Of a stretch of DNA of 18,279 bases, positions 1-8,478 are shown piece by piece. Each line of letters starts with the position of its first letter. The stretch's first letter is position 1. The notes beneath the pieces were generated by a model. It ran no database searches, was not told the DNA's origin, and saw only the letters and a list, made by a program, of their open reading frames with translations. Made by a program: the position numbers and the translations under genes. The stretch comes from Cerioporus squamosus (lineage: Eukaryota; Basidiomycota; Agaricomycetes; Polyporales; Polyporaceae): positions 1 through 18,279 of the forward strand of contig JABYQS010000562.1 in the NCBI GenBank assembly GCA_022592435.1. Reading direction: 5' to 3'.

Positions 1-404
1 ACGCGATAGTTGTCGCATGCACTGAGAACTTGGAGGAATGTCTGTGGGGGTGTGGGTGTCGGACCTGACATCGTACCTTCAACTATTTCAAGGCAGAGGT
101 TAGTACGAGTTATATATGGGTCTTAGAGCTGAGGACGTGTACATCTACCCGCGCACCGCAGTCCCTACGTGGAACTTGTTGAGGTATGTGCTTACCCTGT
201 ATCATGACACATGTTCACGATGACACAGTCAAGCGCCGCCGGAGTCACGAAAGCTGTGACGCGGTGCCAAGCCTATCATAGGTCTAGGCCACACTGTATC
301 CGACACAGCCGCAGGACTCGTTTCCGAGGGACGGGCACAGAGAGTAAGTACGGAAGGTGAAATCCACTACAGCAAACCTTGAAACAAGCTATCGAAGGCG
401 GCAG
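1..404. other. Intergenic, no gene recognised
   Basis: This 404-base stretch lies downstream of the first APH-like gene. I found no long reading frame with recognisable protein features on either strand. It holds an isolated TATA-like string (ttatatatgg, about 110-119) that is not followed by a convincing gene inside the window. It may be the 3' flank of the minus-strand kinase gene plus flank of a gene outside the window. Confidence 0.4.
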
Positions 405-1543
405 TCAGTCTTCGGAGGATTGAGCTTGTCCAAGGCGCTGCGAAACGCTAAGAAGGACCAGACAATCAGCACTCGGTAGGAATGGGTTGTACAGGAGTGA
501 ACTCACCGTTCGCAAGTAAAATCGTCTCCAACATCATCGACGATGATCGTGTCTCCAGCGCACTTCCAGAGTGCACACTCCAGAACCAGCTCCTCCTGGT
601 ATCTCTCCACCCAGTCTGGACGTACAACATCCCAGAACTGCTGCATCAGCGGAACAGTCATGCAATGGTGCTCCGTCATCGTCAGCTCCCAATACTCCGG
701 ATACCACCCTGCCTGGTCCCAATCAATGATTCCGGCCAGTCGATTATCCTTGACGAGTATGTTGCCACCATGGAGGTCCGCGTGAGTGAAACAAATCCGG
801 TGCTGCTTCGCGCGGACAGGCGCAGCTAGGCGACGAAGCTCGGGGAGGCGATATGCCACAACGGGGCTGGTACGGTCGACCAGATAGTCTTTAAACTCCT
901 CCTGGGATGCGAACGGGCCCATCGTCTCCTCCCCGACGCGGAGAGTGACGAGCTCCCGTCCCCGCAAACGCGTCACGGCCCCGGATGGTGATGGCAGGGC
1001 CCGCAACTCCTCCAGCGCTCGACGTAGATCGTCAGCAAGATCCGCGCCGTCTGACATGTCGAGCGTCGGTGGGGGCAAGGATTGCATCTTCGCAACGGCG
1101 ACCTGAAGCGCCGGCATATCCCCGGCATTGAGAGCCGCGTTCAGCTCAGCTAAGGCGGCAGCTTGCTCTGGCGAGCGACGTTCGCGGGCCTCAATCCAGG
1201 AAGTGAGAGTTTCTCCTTCGATCCAGGCCATGAGGATGTATCCGTATCCATGTTGATCAACCGAGTGGCGTTCTACAGCATCCAGGAGATGCGGGACTGG
1301 GAGTGATGTATGCTCGGCGACAAATACCATGGAGTCCGCCTCAGGAAACGGGGAGTTTCGAACTCTTTTGAGAGCCAGATTGTATGGAAGCCTCACAACT
1401 GCTGTCATCGGAGCCACAGAGATGCCGGTGCGAATTAGCCTGTCGTAGCAAGCGAGACGTACGGAACTGGGGAATAATCGCCACAACGCCCATGTGCTTG
1501 TGAACTTGGATGCATAGCACACGAGGCGGAGGAGAGCATCCAT
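405..1543 (-). CDS. APH/choline-kinase-like phosphotransferase, copy 1
   Basis: This gene encodes a predicted small-molecule kinase of the aminoglycoside phosphotransferase (APH) fold, about 359 residues. Such fungal proteins are usually cytosolic and their substrates are mostly unknown; antibiotic resistance should not be inferred. In the sequence, Lys59 in LALKR is the likely ATP-binding lysine and Glu77 its partner. HADLHGGN (His254, Asp256, Asn261) is the Brenner-type catalytic motif, and Asp274 in IIDWD is the metal-binding DFG equivalent. The model is two exons: 1543-507, then 447-405. The intron 506-448 (59 nt) has donor GTGAGT, a CTGAT branch-like site and acceptor TTAG. Without splicing the frame stops at once after the donor (503), so the terminal exon only replaces the last residues. 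ATG at 1543 is the first in-frame methionine of the conserved region. It is paralogous to the gene at 4576-5861, with well over half of residues alike by eye. It is divergent from the small-protein gene at 2150. An upstream exon cannot be excluded. Confidence 0.88.
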
Positions 1544-2149
1544 GTCCTGTTACGCCAAAAAACCCAATCTTTGAGCTATCTGAAGCAGAAAACGGAGTGG
1601 TTCGGCGACGAACCTAGACACGATGTGGAAGTTCTACGATGCAACCACCTTCGCGTCAGTGCCACGATGTTGTTCAATGGGCGCTTAATGTGCTTACGTA
1701 TGACACTTGAACTTCGCCGCTAGGCCGCCCTGCATGATAGCTACGTACTTACCACCGCCAAGCAGCATAACAACAGCTTTCAAGGTCGAAGCAACTCAGT
1801 GACCGTTTCAGCACTAGCAAATGCGACTGGTTCGAACCACATATTACCGGTGATCATCGCTTCGAGGATCCTACCCATGATCGTTCGAGGACAAAGGTAT
1901 GCTTGCCGATGGTTTGCGCCGCCACGCTATTGTTCTTCTTATAATTGTGACAACCATGAATTCCTCAGGTGTTATCTCTTAGCGAGCTGTCCCCGCATCA
2001 TCCGATCTGGGACACCGTTCGGACATGCGTTGGCCTTCGTGATCAGATATAAGTAAGACCTTCAACCACTCTCTGGTTGTCTCCCAACTTGCATCTTACT
2101 CTCTCCTCCGACTCAGCCTTCAGGACGTTGTGTGACCACGTTGACCAGC
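1544..2149. promoter_or_regulatory. Divergent intergenic region between kinase copy 1 and small-protein copy 1
   Basis: This 606-base head-to-head spacer must hold promoters for both neighbours. A TATA-like box, tataag at 2048-2053, lies about 100 nt before the ATG at 2150 of the plus-strand gene. A good donor-like sequence on the minus strand (GGTAAGTACG near 1750) could mark a 5' UTR exon of the kinase gene, but I could not join it in frame to the coding exon. Nothing else is recognised. Confidence 0.5.
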
Positions 2150-2899
2150 ATGACGACTGTACAGGAGTGAGTACATATGACTTCGTACCCAACAGGCTCA
2201 GCTCACGAGTCCGTTGCACTGCTCTTTCGAACGTAGCTCCAGACAGAACTCTAGGTATATGCAACCAGGTACGATCATGGCTGCTCTCACGAAGGGTGGT
2301 CTGCTGGGAAGCTATCACTGGATTATATATGTTTGCAAGGTGAGTGTAGGACGGTGCATCATGCTTCATCTGCGGCTGACAGCGTTCGTGCCCAGGAAAC
2401 CACGGATAAGGGTGCCGGGTACAAGTTCCATGCGACCAACAGGGCGAACACTGCGCCGTGGCGATACGCATGTGAAGAGTGGGATGGCCCACAGTCGCGC
2501 ACCTGCGTCACCTTGACCCCCATCGGCAAGCTCTCTGACTGGGGACCAAAGACCGAGCAAGATTGCATACAAGCCCTCGATCGTATTCTCCGCGAGGTCC
2601 CGATGGCGGTGTCTTCTCCGGACAACCACGACTTCCGGACATTCACCTGTCGCGCATGGTTCAGGGCGGCGATCCGTCAGCTTCACTACCACCGATACCT
2701 CAACTGCCCGGATGTCATTGCTTTGGAAAGCAGGCTCCTGAACACCGCAATCGCGATCCACTCTCAGGGAAACGAGGGCGCACGTTTCTTCCCGCCCCTC
2801 ATCTGGCCCGAATACGCTCCTTCTGTGAGTCTGTTTCGTGTCGGCCCTGCCCTCGTCGCCACTGAGTACTGACCACCTGCATAGCGGTACGTGCGTTGA
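2150..2899 (+). CDS. Small DUF6914-like putative papain-fold protein, copy 1
   Basis: This is a 185-residue protein of an uncharacterised fungal family, the first of three paralogs here. My model has exons 2150-2166, 2243-2339, 2396-2824 and 2885-2899. Introns are 76, 56 and 60 nt, and donors are GTGAGT each time. The first exon is only 17 nt and ends in phase 2, as in both paralogs. Visible motifs are QPGT near residue 13, SYHWIIYV (His31), GYKFHATN (His50), CVTLTPIGK, and FTCRAWFRAA (Cys123 at the start of a predicted helix). The His-His-Cys order resembles LRAT/NlpC-P60-like permuted papain folds; this is inference. The last intron is supported by a tactgac branch site and a TAG acceptor, and it brings the length to that of its paralogs. 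If unspliced, the frame runs to 2872 and gives 196 residues. Compared with its paralogs the C-terminus is divergent and lacks the RIMKPTEF-like tail. Confidence 0.82.
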
Positions 2900-3663
2900 G
2901 TACGTGAGTGCGATGTGCGTCCTCGCACTCAGCGTGGATCCCTGTATGTATGAGTATACCGGAGCATGTTGTGTAAACACCTGTAATGCAGTCCAGATGT
3001 CGAGAAGGAACTAGTTCATGTTTCGGAAAGTTCAGAATCCTGCCTGACCAGCGAGCTTGCCACAGTGCAGTGAACACTAGTCACCGGATGGCGTTCGAGT
3101 TATAGGCCCTCCGTTCGGTCGTCAACACGTCTACGTCGCCTTTGTCCCTGTTGAAGTGGGAGGCAGCCGCATTCAGCTTTCACAGACTCCCATCCGTGGA
3201 CCAATGTTGATTGTAGTATCCAACTCGTCCTGTCCTAATACAGTCGCTTTGAGCTCATACGATATGCTTCGGGGGCAGCATCGTCACGGATAAGCTTGTA
3301 CTCGTATATCGACAAGCCGGCACTGAGTACTGACCATCTCCCAGCGTGAACAAGAGGCATGCCGCTTGCTTGCTTTGTGGCTGAATCTCATCGGCGGCGC
3401 TTCCGCCATCACAGAACAATCGCTCTTTTGTCTGCTGAACACGGCCCATTGTACACTATTATGGCCATGAATGCACTCCCAGGACCGGATATAATAGGCC
3501 CTCGGCTCTGGTCTGGAACAATACTCAACAGATGCGGAAGGTCATACCACGGAAAGAATATAAAGGTTGCGTCTGCCGCGCCTACCGCCCATAACTCCAC
3601 AGCCTCAAGTTGCAGCAGTGCGTCGCTCTTTTGGTACGTTGTCAACCAAACGATTGTGGCAAC
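2900..3663. other. Spacer between small-protein copies 1 and 2
   Basis: No gene is supported here. The stretch contains a second copy of a 16-nt string found in the last intron of copy 1 (cactgagtactgacca, at 2860-2875 and 3321-3336), followed in both places by an acceptor-like AG. This could be a relic of the tandem duplication. Toward the right end a TATA-like box (3559-3565) precedes the next gene. An open plus-strand frame from 3359 into the gene is low-complexity shadow and does not resemble the paralogs. Confidence 0.45.
3559..3565 (+). promoter_or_regulatory. TATA box of small-protein copy 2
   Basis: The sequence tataaag lies 105 nt upstream of the ATG at 3664. The paralogs have TATA-like boxes about 102 and 137 nt before their ATGs (tataag at 2048, tatatag at 6562). 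The similar placement supports the three start codons chosen for the 17-nt first exons. Confidence 0.55.
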
Positions 3664-4333
3664 ATGTCGACGTCAGCAAGGTACGCATACTCAACCACGC
3701 CGCCGATTATTTGTTTTTCTCATGCGTTTGGGTCACAGCAATCGCGACAATCTTGCTCTTCTGAATCCCGGCACTATAGCTGCTGCACTCTGTAAGACGC
3801 CAGATACAGGGAAATACCACTGGATTGTCTATCTCGTCACCGTGAGTGAGGCTCGGAGTCAGCCAGACATGTTATCCACGCTCACCTCACACCAGGATGC
3901 AGGCGGTCGCAGCGGATACAAATATCACGCAACGAACCAGATGGGCGCCGTCTCATGGCAGTATGAGTTCACCCACTGGAAGGGACTTGAATCGGCCAGG
4001 TGCGTCACCTTGACCCCGATCGGGCGCATCCCCAACTGGAACGAGAAGTCCGCCGGTGATCTGGACGCCATCCTACGCGAGGTGCCGCTGGAAGTGCCTC
4101 AAGTGGACCGACGAAAGTTCGACCGCTTCACCTGCCGGACGTGGTTCAGGGCTGCAATCCGCAAGCTGCATGACACAAGGATGCATGTTCGGTGTCCAGA
4201 CGTGGATCTCCTCGAGGACAAGCTCACCAGGATGGCTACGGCGATTGAAATGATGAACTATCATAAGGGCCTGTCGGACAGCGCGCCGACTCAGATCATG
4301 AAGGCCACTGAGTTCGCCACACCCTGGCTCTAG
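3664..4333 (+). CDS. Small DUF6914-like putative papain-fold protein, copy 2
   Basis: This is a 185-residue paralog built from exons 3664-3680 (17 nt, phase 2), 3739-3841 and 3896-4333. Introns are 58 nt (GTACGC...CACAG) and 54 nt (GTGAGT...CCAG). Conserved features are NPGT near residue 15, KYHWIVYLV (His33), GYKYHATNQM (His51), RCVTLTPIG, FTCRTWFRAAIRKL (Cys120), CPDVDLLEDKL and the tail QIMKATEF. His33, His51 and Cys120 align with the same residues of both paralogs, and they are the candidate catalytic set of a permuted papain-like fold. That reading rests on motif order, not on a known enzyme assignment. There is no signal peptide or membrane segment, so it is probably intracellular. The gene stands alone on the plus strand between copy 1 and the minus-strand kinase copy 2, tail to tail with the latter (242 bases apart). 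Confidence 0.85.
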
Positions 4334-4575
4334 CGACTTGGGTACGCGATTCGCTTGCCCGTTGTACCTACAAGCTTACTTTGACGAACAGGTCGTTGGG
4401 CGGGCTTCGCCTTAGCCACCACCGTCTTGTGTGTATCTTGTATATCGCATCGCCTATTGTTCCGAATATGATGTGCTCTTTCACCTCATATGCGACAAGG
4501 CAGCATTATGGACAGCCTGCTAGCTAGTTCAGTATGACAGGATGGGAGCCAGAACTCATTAATCCACACCGGTGT
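4334..4575. other. Convergent 3' spacer
   Basis: This short spacer separates the 3' ends of small-protein copy 2 and kinase copy 2. It presumably holds both 3' untranslated regions. No hairpin, repeat or RNA gene was recognised. Confidence 0.4.
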
Positions 4576-5861
4576 TCAGGATGCCAAGTCTGCACCTCTC
4601 GAACTCACGAAGCTAGCGCCTCCGGACGCCACCGCAGCAACTGCAACCGCATCATCTTCGCAACCTATCCACACGCTTGAGAACGTGAAGTGTGAGACAA
4701 ATGAGCGCACGCACCGAGGGCAAGACAAGTCGTCCCCGCTGGCGTCCGCGATCGTACCCGTCCCCGTGCATCTCCACAGGGCGTACTCAAGAGCCAGTTC
4801 CGCATCATAGCACTGCGCTCCAAAGGGCTGCACCGCGTCCCAGAACTGTTGGTCCAGCGGCCTACCGCTCATGTGGTACTCCATCATCGTCTTCTCCCAG
4901 TACTCCGGATACCACCCGGCGTGCTCCCAGTCGATGAAAGCCGCAAGCCGCCCGTCCTTCACCAGGATGTTGCCGTCGTGCAGGTCTCCGTGGGTGAAGC
5001 AGATGCGGTGGTGCGTAGCGCGGACGGTTGCGGCTAGGCGACGGAGCTCGGGAAGACGGTACGCAACCGCGCCGCCAGCGAGACTCAGGATGGTGTCCTT
5101 GAAGTCCTCTTGGGTTCGGAAGGGGCCAAGGGTGTGTGCACCACCGCATCGGGCTGTCGTGAGAGGCCGATCATAGAGTCCAGAAATAGCATCCGGACTA
5201 GGAGGTGGGAGAGCACGGAGTTCCTGGAATGCGTCGCGCAGATCGGCTGCGAGGTCGGTGCCTTCGGACATGTCGAGCCGCGGAGGTGGCAGAGCGCGCA
5301 TCTTCTCCATCGCAGCGTCCAGGCCGTCCATGTCTCCGGAGTCCATAGCTTCCTGCATCTGGCCGTACACGGTCGTTTCTTCCACGCCGCGCTGGGAGTG
5401 CGCGGCAATCCATGACCGAAGGGGTTCGCCGTCGATCCACGACATCACAATGTAGCCGTAAGGTTTGGAAGCGGGGCCTTGGCCCTCGACAACGTCGAGA
5501 ATGCGAGGTACCGGTACCGAAGTCCTCTCTGCGATAAACCGCGTGTTGTCTGCTTCTGGGAAGGGAGATCGGTTGACCCTCTTCAGAGCGAGGCCGCACG
5601 GAAGCTTGACGACCTTGGATAGGACATTGGTAGGAGAGCCGGATTCTTCAAGAGCCCGGTAGCAGGTCAGCCTTACAGAGCTCGGGAGCCAGCACCAAAG
5701 CATCCAGGCTAGCCGGCATCTTGCAGCGTGACAGAGCAGGTGTAGTAGGACTGTCCCTGCGAGCCATCATAACGCTAGTAAGTCCTAGGCATGTACTACT
5801 CAGCACTGGATAAAGACAACTCACCTACAGCTTTGTTTCCACGTAAGTCTGTGTCTGCCAT
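4576..5861 (-). CDS. APH/choline-kinase-like phosphotransferase, copy 2
   Basis: This is a paralog of the kinase at 405-1543 with the same APH fold signatures. Numbered from the spliced start they are Lys71 (LALKR), Glu89 (FIAER), HGDLHDGN with His268, Asp270 and Asn275, and Asp288 in FIDWE. Homology to copy 1 extends upstream of the first ATG of the long frame (5703), back to about 5750, where copy 2 has no ATG. A small first exon 5861-5825 (37 nt, starting MADTD) joins in frame across a 68-nt intron 5824-5757 (donor GTGAGT, acceptor GCAG), so I start the gene at 5861. The unspliced end at 4576 gives about 405 residues with an Ala/Ser-rich tail. A donor GTGCGT at 4714, at the same place and phase as the terminal intron of copy 1, suggests an alternative short C-terminus ending near 4652. 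It is divergent from small-protein copy 3. Substrate unknown. Confidence 0.85.
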
Positions 5862-6698
5862 GAAGAACGAGGGGCCATGTTCACCCACGGTAGATGTTCA
5901 TGGTTAAAGAGCAGGACCCGATGTCAGACTCACTGCTGGCGCCTCGCGGGCAAATGTGTGAGTTGTGACGTAAGCTCTTCTGAAGAGGGTACTGGGCGGC
6001 TAAGTACCTCCCTCCTCCCGTCGCGGTTCATCAGGTTTCATCTCCATTTTGTCTTACTTTCCCTGAGCTAGTGGATCTACACTTTGGGAATTATGTTCCT
6101 TATGTATGGTGCTTTGTCGAGGGAGACTCCGCCTTCACGGCGGTTGGTACGGCGGACGGCATGTCGCGCCTGATTCCCGGGCGGCGACATGATGACACCC
6201 TCTTCTCGGTGAGGCTAAAGGGGGTTAGAACAGCTACAGGATCATGTACCCCCTTCTCCAACATCATCAGAAGCTGGCTGCGAGAAGTTCAGCGGCGTTT
6301 TGTATTCTTACGTCCATATCAGGGCCCATCATCCGAAGATAGCAAGTCTGGCGAGGAGAAACGCCGCTGAAGGCGGTCAGTCGTGTCGAACCATCCGGCA
6401 CGAGGCTTCTTCACGAGACAAACGAACGCAGGAGGGGCAAGACCCTGGGTCTCGACCCCGGGGATGTCACTGCTAAGCCCCGCGAGCACGCACGGCAGGT
6501 CAACAGGCGAGTACCCCATTGTGCCTGCTCAACGTGTCCTGAACGTCGCTGAGATAGGGCATATATAGACAGCTGATCTCCTTTCTGCCGAAGAGTCGAG
6601 ACTCAGTGACCGGATCTATGCCACCCCTGCCCCTCGCTGCTTCGCTGCTGTCCATTCGACGAACATTCCGCACCTGTGTGCCACCGACGTGAGCAGCC
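5862..6698. promoter_or_regulatory. Divergent intergenic region between kinase copy 2 and small-protein copy 3
   Basis: This 837-base head-to-head spacer corresponds in layout to 1544-2149, but I see no extended sequence similarity between the two. It contains a TATA-like box tatatag at 6562-6568, 137 nt before the ATG at 6699, and a perfect 13-bp inverted repeat at 6288-6371. Short open frames in it show no protein-like features. Confidence 0.5.
6288..6371. repeat. 84-bp element bounded by perfect 13-bp inverted repeats
   Basis: The arm ttcagcggcgttt (6288-6300) is the exact reverse complement of aaacgccgctgaa (6359-6371), with 58 nt between them. No target-site duplication is visible in the immediate flanks (aag on the left, ggc on the right). 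It could be a small miniature inverted-repeat element remnant, a regulatory hairpin, or chance. A perfect 13-bp pair this close is unlikely but not impossible in 18 kb. Confidence 0.5.
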
Positions 6699-7361
6699 AT
6701 GGCAATCTCAGCAGAGTGAGTCTCCATGCCAAGGATACGCCGTCGTCGCTGACTCCTTCGTCAGCACGTACGAGAACGGATACCTGCTCCAGCCAGGGAC
6801 AATCTTCGCTGCCCTCTGCGACACGGGAGAAGTTGGGAAATTCCACTGGCTTCTGTACCTTTGCATAGTGAGTCGCCCATCGTACCAACTTCCCATGATG
6901 CTGACGACCGCCGCAAGACCCGAAGGACGGGATACAAGTACCATGCCACGAACCAGATGGGTTCCATCCCATGGAGGTATGAGTACGGCCCTTGGGACGG
7001 CCCCCAGTCCCAGCGGTGCATCACCCTCACTCCCATCGGGAAAGTCGAAGACTGGGGCGTGCGCTCTCCCCAGGCGTGTGCAGAGGAACTCCATAGCATA
7101 CTGCGTAGCATCCCCCTCAACACGCCGTCCGTTGACCAGTCGACGCACGACCGCTTCACGTGTCGCACGTGGTTCAGAGCCGCCATTCGCAGACTGGATG
7201 GGATGCAGAAGTACGTTCAGTGTCCCGACGTCGACTTGCTCGAGGAGAAACTCGCCAAGATGGCTACGGCTGCTGAGCTCATGAACGCCCGTGACAACGC
7301 CGTCTCACACCCTCCGACTCGCATCATGAAGCCAACAGAGTTCGCAGCCGCGTGGGATTGA
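6699..7361 (+). CDS. Small DUF6914-like putative papain-fold protein, copy 3
   Basis: This is a 187-residue paralog with exons 6699-6715 (17 nt, phase 2), 6765-6867 and 6918-7361. Introns are 49 and 50 nt, both with GTGAGT donors and CTGAC branch sites close to the acceptors, so this is the clearest of the three models. It carries LQPGT near residue 15, KFHWLLYL (His33), GYKYHATNQM (His49), RCITLTPIGK, FTCRTWFRAAIRRL (Cys122), CPDVDLLEEKL and RIMKPTEF near the end. Copies 2 and 3 are closer to each other at the C-terminus than to copy 1. The protein has no signal peptide. The position of Cys122 at the start of a helix-like segment, after two strand-like His motifs, matches the order in LRAT/HRASLS-type proteins; function is unproven. 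It is divergent from kinase copy 2. Confidence 0.88.
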
Positions 7362-7609
7362 ATCCGACTGGTGAGTAGTGAACTCTCGGAGCCGTTGCTT
7401 CATGCTCAAGGACGTTAACAGACTGCTCCTGAACGAACCCGACGATATGATCCATGACCCGTATGACCCATGAGCTTGCATGAGTACTACATATTCCCTA
7501 TGATACGTAAGGCCACTGCATCGTGTGCACTACAATATATACATCGATGTCCGTACATGTGTCGAACAAATATACACGCCATGTCCATCACAGTCATAAG
7601 GTAAAGTTC

Positions 7610-8478
7610 TCAGCGGTCTGAAGAGGAAGCGGACGATACTGAAGACCGCCTCGACCTAGCCTCACCATATTTTTCCTCACTTGCGACGAGCGGAACCTGG
7701 TCGGCTGCCCCTCCCTCCACGTACTGCGGCTGGTACCCTGGCGCATATGCACTCCCGGAGTCACCACCACCTCCTGCGCGCGCGGAGAGCTGCTCCTTGT
7801 AGTACTCCTCCTGGTGCTTCATCTTCCTCGCGAGGTAGATGCATACCACGATCGCGAGGGCGAGGAGGACCGAGACGATCGAGACCGCGATGATCAGCGC
7901 TCGCACCGTCCCAGACTCATCCTTGTCGTCGTCGTTCTCCGCAGCTTCAGGTCCGTCAGCGGATAGGTCCTTTCCAGGCGCTGCACGCGTGATCGCAGGG
8001 AAGGTCGGCGTGCTGAGTGAGAACATTGACACTGGCGAGAACGTCGCGGCGGAGGGTTGTTGTACTCGCGCGGGCGTGAACGTATTGAAAGCAGGTCTGG
8101 TCGATGCCGAGAATGATATCGATAGCGGCCGCAGCGGCGAGATCGCCAAGTCGGTGCGCGAGAAGGCGAGCGCAGGTCCTATTGTGGGGCGGATGGCCCC
8201 TACTGCTGTTGGCTTCACAGGGCGGCCGACCTGAACGCTACGAGGCGCAAGTTCGTTACTGGCCTCAACCGTCGGGGTTGCGAGCTACAACATGCGTACA
8301 ATCAGTCGAGGCGACGGAGGAGGAGATATTCACAATGTCACACCTTCCATTCAGGACCTGCGTTGTGCACTTGTAGTAGACCTGCATCCACATCGTCCGC
8401 TCGCACCAGGACCGCCGGGACGGCAGCGGCAGATGCTGCGGTCAGGAGGTACAACAGAAAGATGACTCTTTGAATCAT
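7610..8478 (-). CDS. Type I single-pass membrane protein
   Basis: This is a 269-residue protein not assigned to a family. Exon 8478-8344 (45 codons) begins MIQRVIFLLYLLTAASAAA, a clear signal peptide. Exon 8284-7610 supplies the rest. The intron 8343-8285 (59 nt) has donor GTGTGA (non-ideal), a CTGAT branch site and acceptor GTAG, and joins phase 0 to phase 0. An in-frame TAG at the acceptor shows that the second exon cannot simply extend upstream. The secreted part (about 20-173) is rich in Ser, Thr, Pro and Ala and ends in an acidic stretch ENDDDKDE. The membrane span is at about 174-196 (ALIIAVSIVSVLLALAIVV), followed by basic residues ARKMKH that fit a cytoplasmic side. The 70-residue tail has Gly-, Tyr- and Ser-rich runs. 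This plan resembles fungal cell-wall sensor-type membrane proteins, but no defining domain is visible. Confidence 0.75.

Noticed and set aside
1828..1842. ggttcgaacc, resembling a tRNA B box
   Set aside because: It is a 10-bp palindrome, with no matching A box, acceptor stem or cloverleaf around it on either strand.
3359..3663. Open plus-strand frame upstream of small-protein copy 2 that would lengthen it by about 100 residues
   Set aside because: The extension has no counterpart in the two paralogs, crosses the TATA box and has no protein-like pattern; the 17-nt exon model matches all three copies.
405..5861. APH-like genes as antibiotic resistance genes from bacteria
   Set aside because: They contain spliceosomal introns and match the wider fungal APH-like kinase family; no resistance-specific features or bacterial composition are seen.
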